Positions 41,501 to 54,305 of a stretch of DNA of 64,000 bases are shown piece after piece. The stretch's first letter is position 1. Each line of letters starts with the position of its first letter. Under the pieces are notes generated by a model. The model was given only the letters and a program-made list of their open reading frames with translations. It had not been told where the DNA came from and searched no databases. A program made the translations under genes and the position numbers. This stretch comes from Meghimatium bilineatum (taxonomy: Eukaryota; Mollusca; Gastropoda; Stylommatophora; Philomycidae): the NCBI GenBank assembly GCA_034231615.1, contig CM067319.1:5411501-5475500 (forward strand), given 5' to 3'.

Positions 41501-44500
41501 CACTTGTCAGTAGAAGTAAGAATCACTTGTCAGTAGAAGTAAGAATAACTTGTCAGTAGAAGTAAGAATCACTTGTCAGTAGAAGTACGAATCACTTGTC
41601 AGTAGAAGTAAGAATCACTTGTCAGTAGAAGTAAGAATCACTTGTCAGTAGAAGTAAGAATCACTTGTCAGTAGAAGTAAGAATCACTTGTCAGTAGAAG
41701 TAAGAATCACTTGTCAGTAGAAGTAAGAATCACTTGTCAGTAGAAGTGAGAATAACTTGTCAGTAGAAGTAAGAATCACTTGTCAGTAGAAGTAAGAATC
41801 ACTTGTCAGTAGAAGGAAGAATCACTTGTCAGTAGAAGGAAGAATCACTTGTCAGTAGAAGTAAGAATCACTTGTCAGTAGAAGGAAGAATCACTTGTCA
41901 GTAGAAGTAAGAATCACTTGTCAGTAGAAGTAAGAATCACTTGTCAGTAGAAGTAAGAATCACTTGTCAGTAGAAGGAAGAATCACTTGTCAGTAGAAGT
42001 AAGAATCACTTGTCAGTAGAAGGAAGAATCACTTGTCAGTAGAAGTAAGAATCACTTGTCAGTAGAAGGAAGAATCACTTGTCAGTAGAAGTAAGAATCA
42101 CTTGTCAGTAGAAGTAAGAATCACTTGTCAGTAGAAGTAAGAATCACTTGTCAGTAGAAGGAAGAATCACTTGTCAGTAGAAGTAAGAATCACTTGTCAG
42201 TAGAAGTAAGAATCACTTGTCAGTAGAAGTAAGAATCACTTGTCAGTAGAAGTAAGAATCACTTGTCAGTAGTAGTAAGAATCACTTGTCAGTAGAAGTA
42301 AGAATCACTTGTCAGTAGAAGTAAGAATCACTTGTCAGTAGAAGTAAGAATCACTGTCAGTAGAAGTACGAATCACTTGTCAGTAGAAGTAAGAATCACT
42401 TGTCAGTAGAAGTAAGAATCACTTGTCAGTAGAAGTAAGAATCACTTGTCAGTAGAAGTAAGAATCACTTGTCAGTAGAAGTAAGAATCACTTGTCAGTA
42501 GAAGTAAGAATCACTTGTCAGTAGAAGTAAGAATCACTTGTCAGTAGAAGTAAGAATCACTTGTCAGTAGAAGTAAGAATCACTTGTCAGTAGAAGGAAG
42601 AATCACTTGTCAGTAGAAGTAAGAATCACTTGTCAGTAGAAGTAAGAATCACTTGTCAGTAGAAGTAAGAATAACTTGTCAGTAGAAGTAAGAATCACTT
42701 GTCAGTAGAAGGAAGAATCACTTGTCAGTAGAAGTAAGAATCACTTGTCAGTAGAAGTAAGAATCACTTGTCAGTAGAAGGAAGAATCACTTGTCAGTAG
42801 AAGTAAGAATCACTTGTCAGTAGAAGTAAGAATCACTTGTCAGTAGAAGTAAGAATCACTTGTCAGTAGAAGTAAGAATCACTTGTCAGTAGAAATAAGA
42901 ATCACTTGTCAGTAGAAGTTATAATCACTTGTCAGTAGAAGTAAGAATCACTTGTCAGTAGAAGTAAGAATCACTTGTCAGTAGAAGTAAGAATCACTTG
43001 TCAGTAGAAGGAAGAATCACTTGTCAGTAGAAGTAAGAATCACTGTCAGTAGAAGTAAGAATCACTTGTCAGTAGAAGTAAGAATCACTTGTCAGTAGAA
43101 GTAAGAATCACTTGTCAGTAGAAGGAAGAATCACTTGTCAGTAGAAGTAAGAATCACTTGTCAGTAGAAGTAAGAATCACTTGTCAGTAGAAGTAAGAAT
43201 CACTTGTCAGTAGAAGTAAGAATCACTTGTCAGTAGAAGTAAGAATCACTTGTCAGTAGAAGTAAGAATCACTTGTCAGTAGAAGTAAGAATCACTTGTC
43301 AGTAGAAGTAAGAATCACTTGTCAGTAGAAGTAAGAATCACTTGTCAGTAGAAGTAAGAATCACTTGTCAGTAGAAGTAAGAATCACTTGTCAGTAGAAG
43401 TAAGAATCACTTGTCAGTAGAAGTAAGAATCACTTGTCAGTAGAAGTAAGAATAACTTGTCAGTAGAAGTAAGAATCACTTGTCAGTAGAAGTACGAATC
43501 ACTTGTCAGTAGAAGTAAGAATCACTTGTCAGTAGAAGTAAGAATCACTTGTCAGTAGAAGTAAGAATCACTTGTCAGTAGAAGTAAGAATCACTTGTCA
43601 AGTAGAAGTAAGAATCACTTGTCAGTAGAAGTAAGAATCACTTGTCAGTAGAAGTAAGAATAACTTGTCAGTAGAAGTAAGAATCACTTGTCAGTAGAAG
43701 TAAGAATCACTTGTCAGTAGAAGTAAGAATCACTTGTCAGTAGAAGGAAGAATCACTTGTCAGTAGAAGGAAGAATCACTTGTCAGTAGAAGTAAGAATC
43801 ACTTGTCAGTAGAAGGAAGAATCACTTGTCAGTAGAAGTAAGAATCACTTGTCAGTAGAAGGAAGAATCACTTGTCAGTAGAAGTAAGAATCACTTATCA
43901 GTAGAAGTAAGAATCACTTGTCAGTAGAAGGAAGAATCACTTGTCAGAAGAAGTAAGAATCACTTGTCAGTAGAAGTAAGAATCACTTGTCAGTAGAAGT
44001 AAGAATCACTTGTCAGTAGAAGGAAGAATCACTTGTCAGTAGAAGGAAGAATCACTTGTCAGTAGAAGTAAGAATCACTTGTCAGTAGAAGGAAGAATAA
44101 CTTGTCAGTAGAAGTAAGAATCACTTGTCAGTAGAAGTAAGAATCACTTGTCAGTAGAAGTAAGAATCACTTGTCAGTAGAAGGAAGAATCACTTGTCAG
44201 TAGAAGTAAGAATCACTTGTCAGTAGAAGGAAGAATCACTTGTCAGTAGAAGGAAGAATCACTTGTCAGTAGAAGTAAGAATCACTTGTCAGTAGAAGTA
44301 AGAATCACTTGTCAGTAGAAGTAAGAATCACTTGTCAGTAGAAGGAAGAATCACTTGTCAGTAGAAGTAAGAATCACTTGTCAGTAGAAGTAAGAATCAC
44401 TTGTCAGTAGAAGTAAGAATCACTTATCAGTAGAAGTAAGAATCACTTGTCAGTAGAAGGAAGAATCACTTGTCAGAAGAAGTAAGAATTACTTGTCAGT

Positions 44501-47450
44501 AGAAGTAAGAATCACTTGTCAGTAGAAGTAAGAATCACTTGTCAGTAGAAGTACGAATCACTTGTCAGTAGAAGTAAGAATCACTTGTCAGTAGAAGTAA
44601 GAATCACTTGTCAGTAGAAGGAAGAATCACTTGTCAGTAGAAGTAAGAATCACTTGTCAGTAGAAGTAAGAATCACTTGTCAGTAGAAGTAAGAATCACT
44701 TGTCAGTAGAAGTAAGAATCACTTGTCAGTAGAAGTAAGAATCACTTGTCAGTAGAAGTAAGAATCACTTGTCAGTAGAAGTAAGAATCACTTGTCAGTA
44801 GAACTAAGAATCACTTGTCAGTAGAAGTAAGAATCAGTTGTCAGTAGAAGTAAGAATCACTTGTCAGTAGAAGTAAGAATCACTTGTCAGTAGAAGTAAG
44901 AATCACTTGTCAGTAGAAGTAAGAATCACTTGTCAGTAGAAGTAAGAATCACTTGTAGGTAGAAGTAAGAATCACTTGTCAGTAGAAGTAAGAATCACTT
45001 GTCAGTAGAAGTAAGAATCACTTGTCAGTAGAAGTAAGACTCACTTGTCAGTAGAAGTAAGAATCACTTGTCAGTAGAAGTAAGAATCACTTGTCAGTAG
45101 AAGTAAGAATCACTTGTCAGTAGAAGTAAGAATAACTTGTCAGTAGAAGTAAGAATCACTTGTCAGTAGAAGTAAGAATAACTTGTCAGTAGAAGTAAGA
45201 ATCACTTGTCAGTAGAAGTAAGAATCACTTGTCAGTAGAAGTAAGAATCACTTGTCAGTAGAAGTAAGAATCACTTGTCAGTAGAAGTAAGAATCACTTG
45301 TCAGTAGAAGTAAGAATAACTTGTCAGTAGAAGTAAGAATAACTTGTCAGTAGAAGTAAGAATCACTTGTCAGTAGAAGTAAGAATCACTTGTCAGTAGA
45401 AGTAAGAATAACTTGTCAGTAGAAGTAAGAATCACTTGTCAGTAGAAGTAAGAATAACTTGTCAGTAGAAGTAAGAATCACTTGTCAGTAGAAGTAAGAA
45501 TCACTTGTCAGTAGAAGTAAGAATCACTTGTCAGTAGAAGTAATGAATCACTTGTCAGTAGAAGTAAGAATAACTTGTCAGTAAGTAAGAATCACTTGTC
45601 AGTAGAAGTAAGAATCACTTGTCAGTAGAAGGAAGAATCACTTGTCAGTAGAAGTAAGAATCACTTGTCAGTAGAAGTAAGAATCACTTGTCAGTAGAAG
45701 TAAGAATCACTTGTCAGTAGAAGTAAGAATCACTTGTCAGTAGAAGTAAGAATCACTTGTCAGTAGAAGTAAGAATCACTTGTCAGTAGAAGTAAGAATC
45801 ACTTGTCAGTAGAAGGAAGAATCACTTGTCAGTAGAAGGAAGAATCACTTGTCAGTAGAAGTAAGAATCACTTGTCAGTAGAAGGAAGAATCACTTGTCA
45901 GTAGAAGTAAGAATCACTTGTCAGTAGAAGTAAGAATCACTTGTCAGTAGAAGTAAGAATCACTTGTCAGTAGAAGGAAGAATCACTTGTCAGTAGAAGT
46001 AAGAATCACTTGTCAGTAGAAGTAAGAATCACTTGTCAGTAGAAGTAAGAATCACTTGTCAGTAGAAGTAAGAATCACTTGTCAGAAGAAGTAAGAATAC
46101 TTGTCAGTAGAAGTAAGAATCACTTGTCAGTAGAAGTAAGAATCACTTGTCAGTAGAAGTAAGAATCACTTGTCAGTAGAAGTAAGAATCACTTGTCAGT
46201 AGAAGTAAGAATCACTTGTCAGTAGAAGTAAGAATCACTTGTCAGTAGAAGTAAGAATCACTTGTCAGTAGAAGTAAGAATCACTTGTCAGTAGAAGTAA
46301 GAATCACTTGTCAGTAGAAGTAAGAATCACTTGTCAGTAGAAGTAAGAATCACTTGTCAGTAGAAGTAAGAATCACTTGTCAGTAGAAGTAAGAATCACT
46401 TGTCAGTAGAAGTAAGAATCACTTGTCAGTAGAAGTAAGAATCACTTGTCAGTAGAAGTAAGAATCACTTGTCAGTAGAAGTAAGAATCACTTGTCAGTA
46501 GAAGTAAGAATCACTTGTCAGTAGAAGTAAGAATCACTTGTCAGTAGAAGTAAGAATCACTTGTCAGTAGAAGTAAGAATCACTTGTCAGTAGAAGTAAG
46601 AATCACTTGTCAGTAGAAGTAAGAATCACTTGTCAGTAGAAGTAAGAATCACTTGTCAGTAGAAGTAAGAATCACTTGTCAGTAGAAGTAAGAATCACTT
46701 GTCAGTAGAAGTAAGAATCACTTGTCAGTAGAAGTAAGAATCACTTGTCAGTAGAAGTAAGAATCACTTGTCAGTAGAAGTAAGAATCACTTGTCAGTAG
46801 AAGTAAGAATCACTTGTCAGTAGAAGTAAGAATCACTTGTCAGTAGAAGTAAGAATCACTTGTCAGTAGAAGTAAGAATCACTTGTCAGTAGAAGTAAGA
46901 ATCACTTGTCAGTAGAAGTAAGAATCACTTGTCAGTAGAAGTAAGAATCACTTGTCAGTAGAAGTAAGAATAACTTGTCAGTAGAAGTAAGAATCACTTG
47001 TCAGTAGAAGTAAGAATCACTTGTCAGTAGAAGTAAGAATCACTTGTCAGTAGAAGTAGAATCACTTGTCAGTAGAAGTAAGAATCACTTGTCAGTAGAA
47101 GTAAGAATCACTTGTCAGTAGAAGTAAGAATCACTTGTCAGTAGAAGTAAGAATCACTTGTCAGTAGAAGTAAGAATCACTTGTCAGTAGAAGTAAGAAT
47201 CACTTGTCAGTAGAAGTAAGAATCACTTGTCAGTAGAAGTAAGAATCACTTGTCAGTAGAAGTAAGAATCACTTGTCAGTAGAAGTAAGAATCACTTGTC
47301 AGTAGAAGTAAGAATCACTTGTCAGTAGAAGTAAGAATCACTTGTCAGTAGAAGTAAGAATCACTTGTCAGTAGAAGTAAAGAATCACTCTTGTCAGTAG
47401 AAGTAAGAATCACTCGTCAGTAGAAGTAAGAATCACTTGTCAGTAGAAGT
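38583..47450. repeat. 23-bp satellite, copy A (about 385 units)
   Basis: About 8.9 kb of a 23-bp unit (gtaagaatcacttgtcagta + gaa). Main variants are gtaag to ggaag (recurrent, often clustered), tcac to taac, and rare truncated or one-base-indel units (near 41055, 42350, 43043, 43600, 45541-45590). The array ends at the N gap, so its true length is unknown. Confidence 0.99.
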
Positions 47451-47550
47451 NNNNNNNNNNNNNNNNNNNNNNNNNNNNNNNNNNNNNNNNNNNNNNNNNN
47501 NNNNNNNNNNNNNNNNNNNNNNNNNNNNNNNNNNNNNNNNNNNNNNNNNN
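47451..47550. other. Assembly gap, 100 N
   Basis: Exactly 100 N, the usual placeholder for a gap of unknown size. Satellite lies to its left. Copy B starts to its right inside intron 8, with no satellite. Confidence 0.99.
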
Positions 47551-47589
47551 TGTTAATATTTGTATTGATCGCCGTCTTTTTCTATGCAG

Positions 47590-47686
47590 ACCATCAGACA
47601 AGTGTGTATGACATTCAAAACTACGTCCAATGAAGCTCAGCGTGAGGCAAACAGAATCAAGAATAGATATGTCGATATTATACCTT
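47590..47686 (+). CDS. RPTP exon e9' (copy B)
   Basis: Identical in coding sequence to e9 (TIRQVCMTF ... KNRYVDIIP), with the same acceptor tctatgcag and donor cctt|gtaagt. It begins 39 bp after the gap. No copy of e8 is visible in copy B. Confidence 0.94.
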
Positions 47687-47747
47687 GTAAGTACTTACGA
47701 TTATACCTTGTAAGTACTCACGATTATACCTTGTAAATACTTACGAT
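47679..47747. repeat. 23-bp triplicate of the e9' junction
   Basis: Same three copies as 24661-24729, with one substitution (actcacg). Confidence 0.95.
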
Positions 47748-47762
47748 ATATATTTTTGGGTG

Positions 47763-47820
47763 GGAAGCTTTGGTGGCTCAGTGGTTAGCGGTCGGCTAGC
47801 GTCAATAGAGGACAAAATGC
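47763..47820 (+). mobile_element. tRNA-derived SINE head fragment (copy B)
   Basis: tggctcagtggttagcggtc as at 24756. Confidence 0.55.
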
Positions 47821-47916
47821 TCAGCCTCCCCTTCCATAGTTAAACAACTTAAATAGCACACAGAAATGTATATTTGTTTACTATAATCATTTGTAAATAT
47901 GTAAATAGAAAACAGA

Positions 47917-48732
47917 TTCTGGGAGAGAATACATTGCTACTATTTGTGTCATCCTTCTCAGGGCTTAAACTCTGTGAGAGAATACATTGCTACTATTTGT
48001 GTCTTCCTTCTCAGGGCTTAAACTCTGTGAGAGAATACATTGCTACTATTTGTGTCTTCCTTCTCAGGGCTTAAACTCTGTGAGAGAATACATTGCTACT
48101 ATTTGTGTCATCCTTCTCAGGCCTTAAACTCTGTGAGAGAATACATTGCTACTATTTGTGTCTTCCTTCTCAGGGCTTAAACTCTGTGAGAGAATACATT
48201 GCTACTATTTGTGTCTTCCTTCTCAGGGCTTAAACTCTGTGAGAGAATACATTGCTACTATTTGTGTCTTCCTTCTCAGGGCTTAAACTCTGTGAGAGAA
48301 TACATTGCTACTATTTGTGTCATCCTTCTCAGGCCTTAAACTCTGTGAGAGAATACATTGCTACTATTTGTGTCTTCCTTCTCAGGGCTTAAACTCTGTG
48401 AGAGAATACATTGCTACTATTTGTGTCTTCCTTCTCAGGGCTTAAACTCTGTGAGAGAATACATTGCTACTATTTGTGTCTTCCTTCTCAGGGCTTAAAC
48501 TCTGTGAGAGAATACATTGCTACTATTTGTGTCATCCTTCTCAGGCCTTAAACTCTGTGAGAGAATACATTGCTACATTTGTGTCTTCCTTCTCAGGGCT
48601 TAAACTCTGTTAGAGAATACATTGCTACTATTTGTGTCTTCTTCTCAGGCCTTAAACTCTGTGAGAGAATACATTGCTACTATTTGTGTCTTCCTTCTCA
48701 GGCCTTAAACTCTGGGAGAGAATACATTGCTA
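47917..48732. repeat. 53-bp array 1 (copy B)
   Basis: About 15 units. The tcatcc/aggcc variant recurs every fourth unit (about 212 bp) here, against every third in copy A. Flanked by the same 72-bp direct repeat (about 47846-47918 and 48738-48810). Confidence 0.96.
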
Positions 48733-48904
48733 AATACAACTTAAATAGCACACAGAAATGTATATTTGTTTACTATAATCATTTGTAAATATGTAAATAG
48801 AAAACAGATTTGCCGATTAAAAACAAAAATGTAATAAGAAATAACCCAGTAATATATACTGGGATTTAAAGCAAAAAGAAAGACTATAATCATGACAAAA
48901 AGAT

Positions 48905-49420
48905 AATCACGGGACTATGCTTTGTGTTATAGTTAGGGGAAGACGGGACTCAGAACAAGATAACTCAGAGCAACTAAACAGTGAACTAAATGAACTGATA
49001 TTAGCAGACGACCAGAGTCTCGTATACGAAAACGAAGAACAACTACAAAATCATGTTCACTCACTATCTGCAACATGTAGAAAATACAACATGAAGATCA
49101 ATACACAAAATATGGAAACTATGAAAATATGCAGAAAACAGAGCCCACCAAACTTACAGATAGGCAACATAGGAGTAAAACAAGTATCGGAGTTCAAATA
49201 TCTGTTTTTATTTTCAAAGAAAATTGAAGCCTTGATAGAGAAATAGAGACGAGACGTCAAAAGAAAAAAAAATTCAGTAACATACCAACTATCACCACTA
49301 CTTCTTCATCCCAAGATCGAGATGAAAGTTAAAAGAGAAATAATTTACAATATATTCCTACCAACACTGTGTTACAAGCGCCAAACCTTCACATTACACA
49401 AAGATAGGGACATGTGAGAT
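48905..49420 (+). mobile_element. Non-LTR reverse transcriptase fragment (copy B)
   Basis: As 26050-26565 (LILADDQSLVYENEEQ, MKINTQNMETMKI), but with a TAG at 49244-49246 after ALIEK and a further change nearby, so the frame is shorter. Confidence 0.86.
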
Positions 49421-49424
49421 GAAA

Positions 49425-49612
49425 TGTCTATTTAATACCATCACATCATTACCTATTTCCAAATAAAATTCATCTATTTAATACCAACAAATCATTACCT
49501 ATTTCCAAATAAAATGTATCTATTTAATACCATCACATCATTACCTATTTCCAAATAAAATTCATCTATTTAATACCAACAAATCATTACCCTGTTTCCA
49601 AATAAAATAATT
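49425..49612. repeat. 46-bp tandem repeat before e10' (copy B)
   Basis: Four copies of the unit described at 26566. Confidence 0.93.
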
Positions 49613-49666
49613 CACTTTCTATGCACAATTTTGAATTCCTGATTTAACATTGAAAAATGTTTTCAG

Positions 49667-49746
49667 TTGATCACAGCAGAGTGAAGTTGGATGTACAACC
49701 AGAGGGGGACGAAACGAACGACTTCATCAATGCCAACTATATCCCT
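49667..49746 (+). CDS. RPTP exon e10' (copy B)
   Basis: Coding sequence identical to e10 (DHSRVKLDV, DFINANYIP). Acceptor ttttcag, donor ccct|gtgagt. Confidence 0.95.
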
Positions 49747-50718
49747 GTGAGTCGATCATTGTTAGTTAGTTTGTTTGTTAGTCAGTCAGTTGAAGCATAC
49801 ATACGTTTCTCGGAGTAAAACGTGTCCTCTGCTTGACAGAATTAGGAGTGTGGGTAACAAGCGTGTCACGAGAACCATTAGCAGGTATACCTTTCAGTAT
49901 CTGCTGGTGGAGGCAGAGCGCGCATCGATCGATCTTCCGAAATACAATTAGATCAGCTCACGACCAGTTATCTGTTGGTGATGATTAGATAGAACAAATG
50001 AGATCTGTATGTTCAATCTCATTCAAAATATGTTCAACTTCATTCAGAAAATGATTGCGATATTCTCAGCCTCAATCGGGGTATGGTGGCTATATGTTCA
50101 GCCTCATTCAGAATATATTAGCTATATTCTCAAATTCATGAAGATATACTGGCAATATTCTCAGCCTCATTCAGGATACGATGAATGATGTGCTTCTTTG
50201 TCTCCCCCTTCCCACATTTCGAACTCGTTAAGACACTGACCTTCGTAACTCTGTTATATTTATGCCAACGATATGCCGCAAGTGGAATTGTTAATTGCCC
50301 AGCAAAATGTCCTTGCATAGCGAATCATATTGAAAATGTATGAACCATGTTACTGGAGTTTTACAAGGAACAGAATGTGAACAACGAATAATGAAGTGAA
50401 AGCAAAACTGTATCACTTATAGTGAGGAGGAACGTACTTTTCAACCGCAGACAATCCAATCTCGTGGAATATCATTCAACAGGAAAATTGTCATTACAGA
50501 ATTGAAGAAATGTTCGGCAGAATGTCCCCCATTAAAAAGAATAGTAAAGAATCATTAATATGTGACTGAATCTGATGGAGGGTACACCAAGGATAACATC
50601 TCGATTTTCTTAAGGATCTATGATCAGATCACTTCCACTATAATAATCACTACCATCATCATCATCTGAGTCAATAAATATAAAATATTAAAAGATGTGT
50701 TTACAGCAAGCAAAATAT

Positions 50719-51215
50719 CCTACTATTTGTGTCTTCCTTCTCATGGCTTAAACTCGGTGAGAGAATATATTGCTACTATTTGTGTCTTCCTTCTCATGGC
50801 TTAAACTCGGTGAGAGAATATATTGCTACTATTTGTGTCTTCCTTCTCATGGCTTAAACTCTGTGAGAGAATACATTGCTACTATTTGTGTCTTCCTTCT
50901 CAGGGCTTAAACTCTGTGAGAGAATACATTGCTACTATTTGTGTCTTCCTTCTCAGGGCTTAAACTCTGTGAGAGAATACATTGCTACTATTTGTGTCAT
51001 CCTTCTCAGGCCTTAAACTCTGTGAGAGAATACATTGCTACTATTTGTGTCTTCCTTCTCAGGGCTTAAACTCTGTGAGAGAATACATTGCTACTATTTG
51101 TGTCTTCCTTCTCAGGGCTTAAACTCGGTGAGAGAATATATTGCTACTATTTGTGTCTTCCTTCTCAGGGCTTAAACTCGGTGAGAGAATATATTGCTAC
51201 TCAGGGTCCAATGCA
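50719..51215. repeat. 53-bp array 2 (copy B), running into e11'
   Basis: About nine units. Units at both ends carry aactcggtgagagaatatat and some have ctcatggc (AG lost), while central units match copy A. The final acceptor is at 51161-51168. Confidence 0.96.
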
Positions 51216-51303
51216 TTCTACAGTCCCAGACTTCTGGCGTATGGCGTGGGAGCAGAAGTGCCAGGTTATCGTCATGTTGTCTGACCTACAGGAGGATGGA
51301 AAG
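51169..51303 (+). CDS. RPTP exon e11' (copy B)
   Basis: Same protein as e11 (GLNSVREYIATQGP ... QEDGK), with one silent change, TCT to TCG in the fourth codon. That change is shared with neighbouring repeat units, suggesting exchange between array and exon. Confidence 0.95.
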
Positions 51304-51309
51304 GTAAGG

Positions 51310-51535
51310 TTATACTCAACTCTAGTAAGTATCAATTTGAGCAGCTATGAGGTTTCAATGTTAACAGCTATAATGTTTCAATCTTAACAGTTATGAAGTT
51401 TCAATGCTAACAGCTGTAAGGTTTCAATGTATGTTAACAGCTAAAAGGTTTCAATGTTAACAGCTAAGAGGTTTCAATGTTAACAGTTATGAGGTTTCAA
51501 TGCTAACAACTGTAAGGTTTCAATGTAAAAAAGTG
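51310..51535. repeat. About 24-bp repeat after e11' donor (copy B)
   Basis: About nine copies of aggtttcaatgttaacagct, expanded relative to copy A. Confidence 0.9.
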
Positions 51536-51559
51536 GAAAGCGTTAATATCAGTAAGCAG

Positions 51560-51890
51560 AAACGAAACTGCTAATGCTACGAACTTTTATTTTTCCGGTT
51601 GCAACATACGGCTGTGAAACATGGACTTTAAGTAAAACAGCGGCAAAGAAGATCATCTACAGAAAGATACTTAGAATATCATGGAAGGAAAAAATCATAA
51701 ACTCAGATATTATAAACACATTGAAGATTCCAGAGTGTTGGTTACTAAACATAATAGCAAAAATAAAACTACACCTGTTTGGTCATATAAAGAGAAACAA
51801 CTGTTAAGAAACACAAATAATGTGGGGCAGTGTACCTGGGTAGAGGAGAAAGGAAAGACCAAGAAGAAAATGGACTGACGAAATTAAAGA
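51560..51890 (+). mobile_element. LINE RT C-terminal fragment (copy B)
   Basis: As 28590-28930 (TYGCETWTLSK, RKILRISWKEK, LFGHIKRN), with a 24-bp deletion where copy A encodes NAFELKC. Confidence 0.88.
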
Positions 51891-51954
51891 TAACGAATAC
51901 ATCGTTGGAAAATGCAAGCCGCATCGCTCAAGAAAGAGTTGGGTTCAGAGAGGT

Positions 51955-52765
51955 AATTACAACGCTTTCCAATCTCATTCTCCCGCTTGTCGCAACTTTC
52001 CCAGGGATCTTCCTCATCCTCTGATACAGTTAAACGTGTTCTTACCTTTCATCCTCATAACTATCCGGTGCATTCTGCTCAAACATTATTCCCTTCTCCA
52101 ATCTGATCCTAAGACTTACCTCTGGTGGCTTGTGGGCGAGACAAAAATCTAAAGAACGGCTTGGCCATCTTAGGTCTTCTGTTCCCGACCATTTTGTTAT
52201 TGTTCGTTGATCACACGGTCGTTACTAAACATGTCCTTATGTGGTTCAGATGCGCTCCATTTCTTTTCCGAAGGCCACTTTTTCCACCGATAAGACATTT
52301 ACATGTGAATCTCGTAATAAAATTTACGTGTTCATATGTAAAAAATGCGGCAAGCAGTATATCAGTGGAAACCGGCTTAAGATTCAGCGACCGCTTCTGT
52401 AACCATCATCATGTCATCAAACACAGAACACCTACTCCTGATACCACACACTTCAACAGCGATGGCCACCATGGGATCCTTGATACTCAATTCACTGCCA
52501 TCAGATCCTGCACCACCGATGATAGATCTATGTACGCTCTAGAAAATGTTCCTATTGCTATCATTCGGGCATCTGACATTCATATTCCACTCGGACACGT
52601 TTGTATGTTGTGGTCATTTCTACTCGTCATATTTTTAATTCTATGTGCGTATCTTGATGATGTCCTTGTGGTTGAAACCTCGATTATGTCCTGTGTTCTG
52701 TTGTGTGTAATATTTTACGTGAGCATCCGATAGTGATTGTGTGTTAGTCGTCGTTCAGAAAGACT
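51955..52765 (+). mobile_element. Penelope-like element fragment with GIY-YIG (copy B)
   Basis: Counterpart of 28960-29845. The GIY-YIG region carries extra changes (Y-I-S-G-E-T where copy A has YIGET), so it is more decayed. Confidence 0.83.
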
Positions 52766-53529
52766 TCATTAACTGTTTCCTACGTGAGTACTATATTAAT
52801 GGTGTTAGTAAGTCGGTGATGTTTCATATGCACAAATAACAAATCATAACGCATACAAAAACATTTGTAAAAATATAGTTCTATAGAAGAAGTACTAGAA
52901 GCTTCCACAAGAAGAAGCGAAGCTCTGACTATAGTTATGCCATCTAGTATCTATTACGTGGTGATTGGACTATTAGGTCATTGGTGAGCACAGCAGACAT
53001 TTCACATGTCCCATTAAACATTATTCTTGCTAAGCTGCGCTACCGTGCGTTAGGGCACACATTTGTATTCATTGGCGCACAGAGTTTAGAGTTGCTCACA
53101 AGATATACATATAAAAATGTGTGTATAGATTCTTAGAATAAAAATATAACTTTCCTTAGATAGATATTGCTGAAGAAGACTATCTTGTGTTTAGGTACAA
53201 GGTTCGCCTATATAAAGTGGTATTAAAAATGTATCAACCCATTGAGATATATTTCTGCTCACAAGCACTCTTGTCTTAGAGGGAGCATTGCCTTCAACTC
53301 TCTTCTCTAGTACAAGCAACTTTCTTCTTCTGCGATGGTTCTCAAACTCCCGCACATCAGCAGGATGCATAAAAACTTTTTTATCAGATAACTACTATAT
53401 CGTCTTACCAAAGATGTATCTCCAATCCTATCAACATCTACATCATTAGTGCAATCCTTAGTGCAATCCTTAGTGCAATCCTTAGTGTAATCCGCATATT
53501 ATAATAAACTGCTCTTTGAATCTACACAG
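52766..53529. other. Intron 11': no gene; 12-bp array near 53440-53495
   Basis: Counterpart of 29846-30635. The cttagtgcaatc array has about four units. Confidence 0.6.
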
Positions 53530-53655
53530 CTGAAGGTTGACCAGTACTGGCCAGATAATCTTAATGAACCAGTCAATTTTGAAAACGTGCTTGTAGAAAT
53601 GACCAATTTCTCACAGCTAAATAAGTACAGCATACGCAACTTTCGAATCAGAAAG
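53530..53655 (+). CDS. RPTP exon e12' (copy B)
   Basis: Coding sequence identical to e12 (LKVDQYWPDN ... FRIRK). Acceptor ctacacag, donor gaaag|gtaaac. Confidence 0.94.
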
Positions 53656-53997
53656 GTAAACAAATAATTTACTATTTTATTTATTAGATATAATGTTGAC
53701 ATTTTATCACAGATATTGGGTATTTGTGGCACCCTTCGTTCATACGCATTCCCAGCATCGAAGGTTGACTACACCAAATCACTAATATGCTCTTATCTCT
53801 TGTCTTGGTGGTGCACTTTGATAGAATATACGAATATATTGTACATCGCATGATATTTCCATCACAAAATATTATCTCTGCCTACCTTTTTCACGCTGCC
53901 CATCAGGTAAGATCTTCAACAAGATGGTTTTTTGTTACGTATCCAAAATATTTTATGACTTATATTTCCTGAGATTTTATTTTCATATGCAGTTTTT

Positions 53998-54305
53998 TTC
54001 TTCTCCGCTGTTCCTAGAATTCTTGCACATCTGTATCTAGAATTCTTGCAGATTTGTTACTAGAATTCTTGCAAATTTGTTAATAGTATTCTTGCAAATT
54101 AGCATTTGTAGTTCAGAGAAAGAAATGCATTAAATTATGGTTTACAACTGTATCTAGAATTCTTGCAGATTTGTTACTAGAATTCTTGCAGATTTGTTAC
54201 TAGAATTCTTGCAAATTTGTTACTAGAATTCTTGCAGATTTGTTCCTAGAATTCTTGCAAATTTGTTCCTAGAATTCTTGCAAATTTGTTACTAGAATTC
54301 TTGCA
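53998..54305. repeat. 23-bp minisatellite from the dispersed family (copy B)
   Basis: Same organisation and apparently the same unit count as 31105-31412. Confidence 0.9.

Noticed and set aside
38583..47450. CRISPR array
   Set aside because: The 23-bp units are contiguous, with no unique spacers, and the context is a eukaryotic intron-bearing gene.
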